A stretch of DNA of 49,131 nucleotides, taken from Desulfobacter curvatus DSM 3379. GTDB taxonomy: Bacteria > Desulfobacterota > Desulfobacteria > Desulfobacterales > Desulfobacteraceae. The DNA lies in NCBI RefSeq assembly GCF_000373985.1, contig NZ_KB893065.1:1-49131 (forward strand), given 5' to 3'. The notes beneath the pieces are model-generated. The model had not been told where the DNA came from. It did not search any database and saw only the letters and a program-made list of their open reading frames with translations. A program made the translations under genes and the position numbers. This document shows positions 17,905 to 26,936 of this stretch, piece after piece (position 1 is the stretch's first letter; every line of letters starts with the position of its first letter).

Positions 17905-18489
17905 TTATTTTATTTTTTTTGTGTTATAACTCAATTTACCGTTTTTTGATTTCTCACATAAGAATAATTGTTCTTTATCCTCTACCATAACAAACCTTGA
18001 TCCGGGATTGGGCAATAGTATTAGGTTTCCACCTTTTTCAACAATAGCAAGGGAAACTGATTCCTGGTCTGCGTTCGAGGGCGGAAACCGCAAAGGTTCT
18101 TCCTGATTTGACAATTCTTCAATGGGACTCTCTTTAGCCCGATAGATGACTTTTCCGGATGCAGTCCCATTTTGATTATCTTTACTTCTGGTGACTTTTA
18201 TCTTTAACGCCCTGAATGGGGTATCTTTCTTTTCTTTTATTAAAAAACGATATTCAGAAGAATGAAGCTGTTCGAAGGATATATCTGAAATTTTAATGCC
18301 GGGACTTAACCCTCCAATGACCGTGCTGAACATCCCCGGCCATTCATACTGACTGCTTTGTTTTTTCGCTTCTTGTTCCGTTGCAGCCGGTCTGTCTTCC
18401 CTGTCATTATATATGCCTGCTCCCATGGCGCATACGGTGACAACACCTAAAACAGCTAACAGAATGAAAAATTTTTTTTGGGGGCTCAA
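17905..18489 (-). CDS. Single-pass membrane protein, unknown family
   Basis: One transmembrane segment near the N-terminus (FFILLAVLGVVTVCAMGAGI), then a soluble domain of about 165 residues with beta character and no recognised motif. The frame is open upstream to an ATG at 18591, but those codons belong to dispersed repeat B and no ribosome binding site precedes that ATG. A TTG at 18489 with AAGGA 7 bases upstream fits better; it gives 194 residues. If the upstream ATG is used, the repeat has added 34 residues to the protein. Confidence 0.65.
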   Translation of the reverse strand: MSPQKKFFILLAVLGVVTVCAMGAGIYNDREDRPAATEQEAKKQSSQYEWPGMFSTVIGGLSPGIKISDISFEQLHSSEYRFLIKEKKDTPFRALKIKVTRSKDNQNGTASGKVIYRAKESPIEELSNQEEPLRFPPSNADQESVSLAIVEKGGNLILLPNPGSRFVMVEDKEQLFLCEKSKNGKLSYNTKKIK

Positions 18490-18536
18490 ATTTTTTTCCT
18501 TTTTTTTATAAGAAAGTCTGGGTAAGTTACTCAGAT

Positions 18537-18600
18537 CTTTCAAGCTTTGTTGTGGGTTATGCCTGGCAGCTGATAGACCAGGTCGGCCCATGGCCGTTAT
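18537..18600 (+). repeat. Dispersed repeat B, copy 1
   Basis: A 64-base sequence also found at 30385-30448 and 44489-44551, all in the same orientation. Shared blocks are TTTGTTGTGG, GCCTGG and CAGGTCGGCCCATGGC, ending in GTTA. CCTGG and CCAGG can pair as a short stem in copies 1 and 3. This copy overlaps the upstream frame of the membrane protein at 17905 and lies next to the inverted repeat at 18604. Confidence 0.8.
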
Positions 18601-18603
18601 TCG

Positions 18604-18668
18604 GGTTATGCACTTCGCAATACTGTTATCTTAACAACTGATTGTCGACTTGAACGAAGTGCATAACC
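18604..18668. promoter_or_regulatory. Perfect 14-base inverted repeat with 37-base spacer
   Basis: GGTTATGCACTTCG at 18604-18617 is repeated as its exact reverse complement at 18655-18668. It lies between two membrane-protein genes of the same strand, directly next to repeat B. As RNA it would form a stable stem with a large loop; no T-tract follows, so a classical terminator is unlikely. It may be an RNA-processing or stability element, or the ends of a small mobile element. Confidence 0.6.
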
Positions 18669-18687
18669 GATTTTGTATTTATTCAGC

Positions 18688-19578
18688 TCATTGCCGTACC
18701 CTGTGGACAGTATCGAGATTTTTCAGCAGCTCTTTATTCATCCCTGCTTTAAATTCAAGAAACGTTTTTTCCAGACGAACATATGGCGCACTGGTTTTTT
18801 CACCAAAGTATACTTTAACAATCTGATCCGGATCAATTTTGGTTTTACACTTGGGGTCCGTATCAACAACCACAGGGAAAACGGTTATAGGTCTTATTGC
18901 AGGTCTTGAAGTTACGGTAAGATTGCTAGGTGCGGCCGGAGCTACGGTTCTGGCGGAGATGGTATTTTCAATACTTTTTTTTGTTTTTTCGGTTGTAAAA
19001 ACCTGATATTTAATTCCTTTGTTGTTTAAAAGTTCAAATGCCTGTTCATATTTTTTCCCTTTAATGCTGCACGGAATTTCAATTTTTACAGATTCAGGTT
19101 CAGGTTCAGGTTTGGGTTGGGGTTTATTTGAAATAACATACCAGATAATGCCACCACCGATAAGAATTACAGCCGCAATAACAGCTATAATCCACCATGG
19201 AAACGGTTTGTCGTTATTGTTATCGTCAATCGGGGCTTCCGATATGAGAATCTCAATTACAGGCCCTTCAGAAAAAATTTCATCGGGGTTTTCAACAGAG
19301 AAAACATCCAGTTTAAATTTATAGGAGCCGCGTTCTATTTCAGCCGGAATATTTACAGATACTGAATATTGATGGGTGTCGTTTTCTGCAAAGACCCTTT
19401 CACTTTCACCTTCTATTGTAAACCATGACTCATCCGCACCTTCTAAGGGTGATATTCTCGCACGGGCTGTCAGCTGAGTTCCCCTACTGTTGGTTACAGT
19501 ATAAGAAACAGAACTTTTTTTTCCTTTTTTCAGCTCTATCTGGCTGTTCACTGTCGTTATCGCAAAATCTCTGGCCAT
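18688..19578 (-). CDS. Membrane-anchored Ig-like protein with a PASTA-like tail, eCIS-associated
   Basis: A 296-residue protein in three parts: an N-terminal Ig-like beta-sandwich (about 1-115) resembling COG1470-type domains, a single transmembrane helix (about 128-151, PWWIIAVIAAVILIGGGIIW), and a Pro/Glu linker followed by a region (about 167-210) that resembles a PASTA domain. No signal peptide is seen, so the Ig domain is probably cytoplasmic and the tail periplasmic. It directly follows the gpI-like baseplate gene in the eCIS run, so it is a candidate for tethering the particle to the membrane, as the unrelated CisA does in Streptomyces. Function is inferred from position. Confidence 0.7.
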   Translation of the reverse strand: MARDFAITTVNSQIELKKGKKSSVSYTVTNSRGTQLTARARISPLEGADESWFTIEGESERVFAENDTHQYSVSVNIPAEIERGSYKFKLDVFSVENPDEIFSEGPVIEILISEAPIDDNNNDKPFPWWIIAVIAAVILIGGGIIWYVISNKPQPKPEPEPESVKIEIPCSIKGKKYEQAFELLNNKGIKYQVFTTEKTKKSIENTISARTVAPAAPSNLTVTSRPAIRPITVFPVVVDTDPKCKTKIDPDQIVKVYFGEKTSAPYVRLEKTFLEFKAGMNKELLKNLDTVHRVRQ

Positions 19579-19633
19579 AATATTACCTCCGTTTAGAAAT
19601 TAGTGACGTATATGGAACTTTTTAAACAGGCGC

Positions 19634-20161
19634 TTACGACTCTATCAAAATTTTTGTTTCATGGGTTACATAAGCAGGTTTTTCTTTTTCAATAATCCGT
19701 TCAATAATATGCAGCATCGGTACTGCATTTTCAGGTACATTTATTATTATATGAAAGGGTAAAGGCATTCCTTTTTCATCTTTGGCGTTCTCATTGATTA
19801 AAAAACCTTTTACGCCGGTGGCAGTTTCGAGAAACATGATAAGACCTTTGGCGGTTCCCCTCCATTTTGAAAGATACCAGGCATTGGCAATGAGAAGCCT
19901 TAAATTATCCTTCTTTATCATTTTGCCGGATGCATCTTCGTCATCAATCAGCCAGTCCATGTCCACCCATTTTAAAAGAAAACGGATAAAATTTTCATCT
20001 GTTCTGACAGGATCAAAAAAAGAGTCCAGGTTCTTTAATATTGTTTGAGAATCTGCATGCATCACTTCCATAACCGAGAGAAAAGCAAAAAGAGGGTTTC
20101 CCGGTTTGGCACTTTGCTGAAAAATCCCCGGCAGCAATGGTATAATTTTATGTTTTTCCAT
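19634..20161 (-). CDS. Phage tail protein I-like baseplate component of the eCIS
   Basis: A 175-residue protein matching the tail-protein family (gpI-like, TIGR02242 type) found after the J gene in contractile injection systems. Typical segments are LLPGIFQQ near the start, FDPVRTDENFIRFLLKWVDMDW, and YLSKWRGTAKGL with an ETATGV segment. It should help join the J-like wedge to peripheral baseplate parts. The ATG at 20161 is one base downstream of the J stop codon; the frame is open to 20302, but those codons overlap the J gene and are a shadow. Confidence 0.85.
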   Translation of the reverse strand: MEKHKIIPLLPGIFQQSAKPGNPLFAFLSVMEVMHADSQTILKNLDSFFDPVRTDENFIRFLLKWVDMDWLIDDEDASGKMIKKDNLRLLIANAWYLSKWRGTAKGLIMFLETATGVKGFLINENAKDEKGMPLPFHIIINVPENAVPMLHIIERIIEKEKPAYVTHETKILIES

Positions 20162-20162
20162 C

Positions 20163-22721
20163 TCAGGTTTCTCCGTCTGTTTCAACATGGATTTCATGAG
20201 TACCGGAGCAGAACAGCCATGTTTCAGGAAGTGTAACTTTTTCCGTAAAGCTGTTTTCCGAACAGTTGGTAAAATGTTCTCCATCTTTACTTGTAAAAAC
20301 ACCCTCTGGTGTACCCGTAAGAAGAATGGACTGCTCCATATTTACGGATAGGGTTGAGACAGGTTGAAAAAGTCTTTCAGCATCCCTTGAAGGAAGTCCG
20401 CATCTGATGTTTGGTCTGCGCCATATTCTATTTCTTGAAGCCATGTTTACCGACAGAACGCCGCCCCGATGAGTTGCGGCAAAAACAGTTGACTCCATAA
20501 ATGCGATGGCCCTTACACTGCCTCCAACCCAGCTTTCATTAATCGTTGACCAGCCGTCTTTTGAAATGTCGGAACCTGTTAGTTCCGTATAGCAGCATCC
20601 GTCACCATCGTCATTTCCCATTACAGTTGGGCCGGCCCATAAAAATGTTCTCGGGCCGTCTATCTGGATAGCAAGGGTCCTTATGTCTTTCCCTTTTAGG
20701 CCGATATTTCTAAATGTTCCTGTTTTTCCCCCGGCGGCAGACATATATATCCCTTTTTCTTTCTGGGAAGAGGTTATCACATACTGGGTTCCCCTGTTAT
20801 CAAATGCAGTGGTTACTTTATAAAAACCTGAGCCCTGATTCTCAGTATCCACAAGCAGCTGGACCGGCACTGCTCCGGGTTTTGCCCACAGTTCATACAG
20901 GCCCACATCCGTTGCCATAAGTAAAAGAGGGACACCGTCACGCTCGCTTAGGGCGATATCTTCAATTTCAAAGGCTGTACCAGCTATGGATGACCAGGAT
21001 TCACCGCAATCTGATGAAAAATAAACCGTTGATTTGATGTCCCCTGTATTTTTTGTATTTAAAGCAATGGCACCGGGATTATTTTTGCTCAGGCATACAG
21101 ACTTTATTGTACTCACATCATTTGTAAGTTGCAGGACAGCTTCCCAGCCTTCACCGTTATTCATCGTTCTGTAAAGAGCTGTCGTATCTGACGCATACCA
21201 GGTGTCTTTTTGAAAATGGTCCTCCACCACAGAGGTGATTTCTCCGTTGGGTACATCATCCACAGTAAAAAAGACATTATCTGCATAGCTTACTCCCGGC
21301 TCTTTTAGAATAATGTCATAAACATCGGAAATCCTAAGTGGCTTTCCAAACGGCCAGCCCCTTCCTTCTGAATTATCCGGCAAGGGGTTGATTGTTTTAT
21401 AGAGCCTTTCTTCCACACGCTGTTTTACCGCATTGGGGTCCTGCCCCCTGTGGACAGCTACTTTGGCCTTAACATTTACGGTTTTATACCGGACCCAATT
21501 TACAAGACAGGTGGTTCCAAGGGGCATTCTGTTTAAAAGGGCATTTTGTATCTGGTTTAGTGTCTCATTGTTTTCTTTTATTTTCAGTATTTCAAGGGAA
21601 ACATTGTCTCTGTTTTCGGAAATATTGGGTACAATGAGTATTTCAACGGTTCCCGGTTGTGCATGTGCCCAACGCGCTGCTTTTGTAAAGGCTTTTGCCC
21701 TTATGACCCCCCCAGAACTTTTCATGGCTATCAATTCGAAATCTTCAGCAGTAACAGCTCTTTCCAGGGAGTGCAGTTCTCTTGGGCCCCTTAAGATTGC
21801 ATTCTTCACAGATTCTTGTTCCCGCCCGCCAGTGGCGGCAAACGTGTTGGTTACACTTATGCCCTGAATAGGATCTTTGAGTTTTGTAAGCGTTGCAGGG
21901 CCGATATTACCCCCGGGACCGCCCCCTGAAGTATACCATACTCTTACCCCACGTCCGTCTTGAATAACATTTCCTAAAATTTGGGTTGAGTCTCCTTTGC
22001 CGGATTTAATTTCAGGGGCAAAGGAAACAATACCTCTTGTTCTGTCAACAGTATAAATATACGGCGTTTCCGAGTTGCCGGTAAAGTTCTCGGTCTCATT
22101 CCATATTCTATATGTTTTTCCCTGAAATTCTATCGCAGGGGCACGCTCTTCAAGTTCGTCGTCCGGTGTTTCCACACCCACAATAAAATCGTGCTTCCCC
22201 ACAGATGCAACGGCAACCGGGGCGTTTTTCATAGTAAGTGTTAACCCCGGCCTGCCTGTCCCTGTGCCGATCAGTTCTCCATCGTGAAAGTTGCAGTGAG
22301 AAGCTGTTACATTAACAGACAGCTCCCCTTTTTTTATAATGGCTTTTTCATGGGTGTAAAAAACCGGTGACGCCGAATCAGACCCTGCTGATTTTGTTGT
22401 TACCCTTGTTCGCAAAGGAATAACCACAGGGCTGTTTTGGGGCGCAGTTAAGGAAAATGTCAGAACGGCAGCAGCAGAAGAAGGTGGAAAAAGTTTAACT
22501 CCGAGAAGTTTTAAAAACTCAATATAAGCTTTATCAGGGAGCCTGTTTAACCTGTATATCATTGTTTCCGTAAGGTGGGCAAATGATTCCAGCAGAACAA
22601 TGCCGGGGTCGGAAGGCGTAAGATCAGTCCATGCAGGGCAGGTGTTCCTTATCGTTTTCAACGCTTCTTCCATAAGGTCATCAAAACGTCTGTCGTCAAG
22701 GTTTGGAGATATTAGTGACAT
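20163..22721 (-). CDS. Baseplate wedge protein J (Afp11-like) fused to a beta-propeller
   Basis: An 852-residue protein. Residues 1 to about 500 match the baseplate J/gp6 family of eCIS: SPNLDDRRFDDL start, the SDPGIVLLESFAHLTE motif, and the central J core with TAEDFELIA. The remaining 350 residues are not part of a normal J protein and read as a beta-propeller of sialidase/Ycf48 type with Asp-box-like turns (SSDCGESW, SKDGEHF, NNGEGW). The propeller would project from the baseplate rim and may bind a receptor or a membrane partner. The ATG at 22721 has AGGA upstream. Confidence 0.88.
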   Translation of the reverse strand: MSLISPNLDDRRFDDLMEEALKTIRNTCPAWTDLTPSDPGIVLLESFAHLTETMIYRLNRLPDKAYIEFLKLLGVKLFPPSSAAAVLTFSLTAPQNSPVVIPLRTRVTTKSAGSDSASPVFYTHEKAIIKKGELSVNVTASHCNFHDGELIGTGTGRPGLTLTMKNAPVAVASVGKHDFIVGVETPDDELEERAPAIEFQGKTYRIWNETENFTGNSETPYIYTVDRTRGIVSFAPEIKSGKGDSTQILGNVIQDGRGVRVWYTSGGGPGGNIGPATLTKLKDPIQGISVTNTFAATGGREQESVKNAILRGPRELHSLERAVTAEDFELIAMKSSGGVIRAKAFTKAARWAHAQPGTVEILIVPNISENRDNVSLEILKIKENNETLNQIQNALLNRMPLGTTCLVNWVRYKTVNVKAKVAVHRGQDPNAVKQRVEERLYKTINPLPDNSEGRGWPFGKPLRISDVYDIILKEPGVSYADNVFFTVDDVPNGEITSVVEDHFQKDTWYASDTTALYRTMNNGEGWEAVLQLTNDVSTIKSVCLSKNNPGAIALNTKNTGDIKSTVYFSSDCGESWSSIAGTAFEIEDIALSERDGVPLLLMATDVGLYELWAKPGAVPVQLLVDTENQGSGFYKVTTAFDNRGTQYVITSSQKEKGIYMSAAGGKTGTFRNIGLKGKDIRTLAIQIDGPRTFLWAGPTVMGNDDGDGCCYTELTGSDISKDGWSTINESWVGGSVRAIAFMESTVFAATHRGGVLSVNMASRNRIWRRPNIRCGLPSRDAERLFQPVSTLSVNMEQSILLTGTPEGVFTSKDGEHFTNCSENSFTEKVTLPETWLFCSGTHEIHVETDGET

Positions 22722-22759
22722 ATCTGATCCTGTGTTTTCTGTTTTACATTAGCTTATAC

Positions 22760-23203
22760 TTAATCATGGGCCTCAGAACCTTCCAAATTAAAAGAATATG
22801 TTAAAAAATCTTTGTTAAGGTTCTTTTTAATTGTATATGACATTGTAATATCGAGAATTTCGCCGTATACGGCATTGGGAACGGCATCAATATCAATGAT
22901 CTGTATTCTTTGTTCCCATTTTGTAATTGCCTTTTTTATGTAATGGATAGCAATGCCTGCCGTTGTTTCATCATTGGGTGAAAAGGTCAGTTTGTATAGT
23001 TCACATCCATAATCCGGACGCATGATACGTTCACCTGGGATTGTTGAAAGAATCATTAATATCGACTGCCTGATGGAATTGCTTTCATCAACCATTTGAA
23101 GCGTTCCCATCTCTGAAATATTAAGGCCTTTATCAAAACCTTGTTTAAGGGCTATATTTTTTTCAGATGAGAAGTTAAACTTAAACGCATTAAAACGTTT
23201 CAT
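22760..23203 (-). CDS. Baseplate gp25-like protein (Afp9-like)
   Basis: A 147-residue protein of the GPW/gp25 family, which links the central hub to the wedges and starts sheath assembly. It contains the typical ILMILSTIPGERIMRPDYGCEL segment, split here as ILMILSTIPGERIM followed by RPDYGC, with the conserved Glu-Arg pair. The start at 23203 is chosen because GGAG lies about 10 bases upstream and the family begins there; the frame is open to 23314 inside the PAAR gene. Only one gp25 gene is visible. Confidence 0.9.
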   Translation of the reverse strand: MKRFNAFKFNFSSEKNIALKQGFDKGLNISEMGTLQMVDESNSIRQSILMILSTIPGERIMRPDYGCELYKLTFSPNDETTAGIAIHYIKKAITKWEQRIQIIDIDAVPNAVYGEILDITMSYTIKKNLNKDFLTYSFNLEGSEAHD

Positions 23204-23214
23204 TGAATTGACTC

Positions 23215-23556
23215 CTATGTAACCCCGGCAAGTGTCTGGCCGGGATTTCTGACCAGATATTCCACACCCCCCGGTGGTGTTCCGTCTGTAATGCCCTTCA
23301 GTGAAGCAAGGCAAACGCGCCTGCCGTTTATCCTGATCAAGTCTGAATATCCCTGAGAAACTGTTAACGTCAGCATGCAGGGTTTTATGGAAGCACCCAC
23401 ATTAGGGCAGCCTGCAACGGGTTTGCCAACGGTATCAGGTTCAACGAGAATTTTGTTTTTGTTAATCGTAACAAAATCCTGCGATGGGACTATTCCTACA
23501 GTACCGAGTTCATGTTTGCACACAAGTTTTGCATTTTCAGTAAGTATAAAATTCAA
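23215..23556 (-). CDS. PAAR-like spike tip protein (Afp10-like)
   Basis: A 113-residue protein with the eCIS variant of the PAAR fold: CPNVGASIKPCML in the middle, a second Cys-containing strand (NGRRVCLASLKG), and a glycine-rich GTPPGGVEYLV end. It would cap the spike and may bind a metal through Cys and His residues. It starts 4 bases after the spike stop codon and ends 11 bases before the gp25 start. No effector domain is fused to it. Confidence 0.82.
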   Translation of the reverse strand: MNFILTENAKLVCKHELGTVGIVPSQDFVTINKNKILVEPDTVGKPVAGCPNVGASIKPCMLTLTVSQGYSDLIRINGRRVCLASLKGITDGTPPGGVEYLVRNPGQTLAGVT

Positions 23557-23560
23557 ATAA

Positions 23561-25075
23561 TCATCCTTTGGTAAAATCTATATTAGCCCCTTTAAGGGTT
23601 ATGGTTTTTCCGCTCGCCTCAATGATCACATCGGTTTTTGAATTGATTTCAAGACGCTGGGGCCCAAGTTTTATAGAACTGCCGGGCTTGTTTTCAAGCA
23701 CAATGGTCTGCTCGTTATCATTTAAAACTAGTTTTTGGCCTAGCGGGGAGATCAATGAGAAACTGCTGACACTGCCGGAATCAATTCCCCATTTGTGTGA
23801 GTTGTTTGCATCGGGGGAAACACCGCCTAAAACCAGGCCCCTGCCAGGGTTGCTGTTCATAAAAAGAACGAGAACCCTGTCCCCGACACAGGGAAGCATT
23901 ACCAGGCCTTTTTCTTTTCCTGAAGCGGGAAGAACCACATTCAGCCATCCTGTTTCAGTGTCATTGTAAGCTTCAAGGTTGACTTTTATTCTGCCGGTAT
24001 TTTCAGGGTCATTGATGTCTGTTACTGTTCCAAAGGTTGTTACTGCTTCAGGTTTGCCAGACCTGTTTTCAGGGGGCATTGTTGTGAACCTTGAAATATA
24101 TCCGTATTGCGTATTCAGGATGTGGGTGACTTCCGTAAGTTTATAGTTTCCTTTAAATTCACCTGCAACCTTATCAACAAAGGCTGTTATACCCGGAAAC
24201 AATTGTGGGGTTCCCTCAGCAGTGCCGCTAAAGGAAATTTCACTTGCCTTGCTGATATCAAGCGCCGCCCTGGACAGTGATTCCGCCTCCCTTGTGTTGC
24301 AGACAGGCATATCCACCAGCTGTTTTTCAGATGCAAGATTCTCAGCATTTTTACTTAACTGAAAATCAATATTGGAGCCGGTTCCGGACTCAGAAACTTT
24401 ACTGTCGTTAAGCTCTGCAAGAAAAGGGTTCCATCCATTTGTATAAACAGATTTTAATGAACGTGAACTATTTACTTCAAAACGGCACTCATGAAGGTTC
24501 TCACCGGCAGTAAGATGAATATCAGGCTCAGAAACACAAAGATCAAAAATGTTAATGCAGTTTTGATGAAAAAAGAAAAAACACCCTGAATCACGGCAAA
24601 TTCTAGTAACAAAATCAATATCGCTTTCATTAAACTGAACCAAGCGTTCCCATTCGGTAAGGGCTTTTTTCTCCAAAACCTTAAAATCACACATCTCTTT
24701 AAAGATGTCCGAGGCCGTCACTTGAGTATACGTTGTTGTCTGCTGTGTTTTACAGATAGAAATAAGAGGGTCATACCCCCGTACTGATGTTGTAATATTG
24801 CCTTGGGGCCCGTAATGATACTCAGTTGCCGTAAAAACGCCTTTAAAAAGAGGGTCTGCCTCACCCCTGATATTAACTGTAAATTCCGTACCGGGAACCA
24901 TGTTGTCAGAGGCAACGATCGTCCCTTCATCATCTGAAAATTCTATCTCACAGACAGATGGAACACAAAGTTTCTGAATAACGGTAATCCCGGTTATTTT
25001 TTTTACAATACCTGGGAGCAGTGGCTCACCGTTTACTTCAATATCTATATCAGGCAGTGTCGTTAACGGTCTCAT
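23561..25075 (-). CDS. VgrG-like central spike (Afp8-like, gp27/gp5 fusion)
   Basis: A 504-residue protein. The N-terminal two thirds resemble the gp27/phage late control D hub (IRGEADPLFKGVFTATEY), followed by an OB-fold gp5 domain (GTVTDINDPENTGRIKV, VMLPCVGDRVLVLF) and a C-terminal beta-helix needle (about 445-504, repeating hydrophobic-polar pattern). It forms the trimeric hub and spike. The start overlaps the LysM gene stop by 4 bases (ATGA type), so the two are translationally coupled. Full length for the family, with no C-terminal effector. Confidence 0.92.
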   Translation of the reverse strand: MRPLTTLPDIDIEVNGEPLLPGIVKKITGITVIQKLCVPSVCEIEFSDDEGTIVASDNMVPGTEFTVNIRGEADPLFKGVFTATEYHYGPQGNITTSVRGYDPLISICKTQQTTTYTQVTASDIFKEMCDFKVLEKKALTEWERLVQFNESDIDFVTRICRDSGCFFFFHQNCINIFDLCVSEPDIHLTAGENLHECRFEVNSSRSLKSVYTNGWNPFLAELNDSKVSESGTGSNIDFQLSKNAENLASEKQLVDMPVCNTREAESLSRAALDISKASEISFSGTAEGTPQLFPGITAFVDKVAGEFKGNYKLTEVTHILNTQYGYISRFTTMPPENRSGKPEAVTTFGTVTDINDPENTGRIKVNLEAYNDTETGWLNVVLPASGKEKGLVMLPCVGDRVLVLFMNSNPGRGLVLGGVSPDANNSHKWGIDSGSVSSFSLISPLGQKLVLNDNEQTIVLENKPGSSIKLGPQRLEINSKTDVIIEASGKTITLKGANIDFTKG

Positions 25076-25830
25076 AATAGTTTTGTCAATGCCTCCATGG
25101 ATGGAATTTTTATCAGTTTGTTGCCATAGTTTTCCGCAATGTCCATAATGCCGTTAAATGCTGCAAGTACACGCCACAAAGAAGGTGTATTGTAATAGCG
25201 GGCAGCAATGGCATCCAGCCTATCATTCAAGACAGAGATATTTGATAGGTTTTCCAGTTCTTCAAGGATTTCAGCCTGCTGATAGGGAGACGTTATGTCC
25301 AGTGCGTCTATAAGATCAGCAGAATTGTTGATTAACCGGATTAATTTTTCAATCAGATCAGAGATGGTAAATTCATCTTCCGTTCTTCGTAATCTTAACG
25401 TGACCCAGGAACGTCTTGGTACACCGCTCTTTGTAAAGTAATCAAGCCTTTCTGCAATATCCGTTATTACTCCGGGGATATTCCAGTTTTTACCCCAGAT
25501 CATCCGTACCGTTTTCGGACCTTTGGAACCGAACCCCCCGTATTTGTTTTCCGCCATTTCAAAAAAGGGCGCAGTATAGTCCCTTACGTCGCCGGATATT
25601 ATCCCTGATCCCCTGATAGTAACGTCAAAAAGCAGTTCCATCTCAATATAAGTTACGCCTCCGCCGGTATACAGTAACGGCATATCACTCTGGTTATAGC
25701 CTGAAATAAGCCCGCCGATGGATTCTTTTTCTTTCACACCCGCACTTCTTTTAATGGTAATCGTTTCAGGGTTCAGCATACAGCTGATTCTTAAGTCATC
25801 CGGTTCAGTTAAAAAAGCTATACGCTCCAT
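25072..25830 (-). CDS. CIS tube adaptor with LysM domain (Afp7-like)
   Basis: A 252-residue protein. The N-terminal half (about 10-150) matches the CIS tube protein N-terminal domain (MLNPETITIKRS, then FTGGG-like TGGGVTYIEMELLFD and WGKNWNIPGVITDI). The C-terminal end (about 205-245) is LysM-like (ARYYNTPSLWRVLAAFNGI, then LIKIPS). In Afp and PVC particles this protein connects the spike hub to the first tube ring. It overlaps its upstream neighbour by 13 bases and its downstream neighbour by 4. Confidence 0.88.
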   Translation of the reverse strand: MERIAFLTEPDDLRISCMLNPETITIKRSAGVKEKESIGGLISGYNQSDMPLLYTGGGVTYIEMELLFDVTIRGSGIISGDVRDYTAPFFEMAENKYGGFGSKGPKTVRMIWGKNWNIPGVITDIAERLDYFTKSGVPRRSWVTLRLRRTEDEFTISDLIEKLIRLINNSADLIDALDITSPYQQAEILEELENLSNISVLNDRLDAIAARYYNTPSLWRVLAAFNGIMDIAENYGNKLIKIPSMEALTKLL

Positions 25831-26936
25831 AAGCCCCCTTTCTGTTCTGTTTCAAGGATTGTAATGCGTTCTAAAACGTTTACTGCCGGAGTGTATTTCC
25901 GGATAGGGGGAGTAATTTCAGGCAGTTTTGGCCAGACACCCTTTGAGACAGACATGTGAATCCCTGCTTTCGTTTTTCTTTCAGCGTCCATGGTGTGCCT
26001 GCTTTGAGTATAATTATTTGATTTTACTATTGTTTTGTTGTTATTGATGTCTGGAGTCTGTTTTTCAATAGGCCTGAAACGAATATCAGCATCCATTGTT
26101 TTATCCCTGTTTAAGGGCATTTTTGTTTTGGTTTGAATACTGGATTTTCTCTTTTTTTTAAATTTTCTATGAAAATCAAAATCACTTGTTGAATTACTAT
26201 CATGTTTTACTATGGGTTGAATCTGGGTGTTGACAGTCAGGGGCTGCCTATTGCGGTTGGAAAAAATAGCTTTGGGTTTAGTTTGATTGCCAAAGATGGT
26301 TTTTTTTATCTTAACTAAAACAGGCTCCTTTATGCTGACAAAGGGGTCATCAATCTCTTTAGGCAAAATATCGCTTTCGGGGGATGCTGTTTTGATGGAT
26401 TCCTTTGTAAAATAAGCACGTTTTTCGGTCAATGCCGACGGTACTTCTTTTAAATTATAACCCGGTTCACTCTGTATCTTTGGGGCTTTATGAAATTCAT
26501 AACCTATATTTTTTTTTGTTCCCGGATCTATCCATGTTTTTGTTGTTTTATTGAATATACGATTATCTTTTTTTACTGAAAAACCGGCCTTGGTATCATT
26601 TTTTATATTTTCAACGGGACTTACAGTATAATGAACATCTGTTTGTTTTTTGCTGACAGAGTCATCTATTGTATTAATGGGTCCGGTATCCGGTGCAAGG
26701 CCTGTGTGGCTATTCCAGGCAAACCATTGAACCTCTCCTGCGGCAGCTATTTTTTCCGCCCACTGAGCAGGAGGTGTATCAGAGGTTAAAAAAGGTTCGA
26801 ATTTATTCTGAAAAATCATGCTCTGTTTATCTACTGATGGCGTTTCAATGGATGTATAAATTAAATCCGATGTTTTTTTTAACAGCCTTGCAGTAAATAA
26901 AGCCAATTTTATTCCGGCTTTACTTTTGATCACCAT
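25818..26936 (-). CDS. Disordered eCIS-associated protein of unknown function
   Basis: A 372-residue protein that I do not recognise. Residues 1-80 look folded (two helices, then QWAEKIAAAGEVQWFAW). The rest is low in hydrophobics, rich in Lys, Ser, Thr, Asn and Pro, and probably disordered. It sits where afp6 would lie (between tube and LysM adaptor), but Afp6 is far shorter. It could be a tape-measure substitute, a cargo or a chaperone; no long helical heptads support a classical tape measure. The ATG at 26936 overlaps the tube gene by 17 bases and seems the best start; the frame is open to 26978. Confidence 0.65.
   Translation of the reverse strand: MVIKSKAGIKLALFTARLLKKTSDLIYTSIETPSVDKQSMIFQNKFEPFLTSDTPPAQWAEKIAAAGEVQWFAWNSHTGLAPDTGPINTIDDSVSKKQTDVHYTVSPVENIKNDTKAGFSVKKDNRIFNKTTKTWIDPGTKKNIGYEFHKAPKIQSEPGYNLKEVPSALTEKRAYFTKESIKTASPESDILPKEIDDPFVSIKEPVLVKIKKTIFGNQTKPKAIFSNRNRQPLTVNTQIQPIVKHDSNSTSDFDFHRKFKKKRKSSIQTKTKMPLNRDKTMDADIRFRPIEKQTPDINNNKTIVKSNNYTQSRHTMDAERKTKAGIHMSVSKGVWPKLPEITPPIRKYTPAVNVLERITILETEQKGGLWSV

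Noticed and set aside
25818..26936. Disordered protein called as tape measure
   Set aside because: No long helical heptad region is present and the position does not match afp14, so I left its function open.
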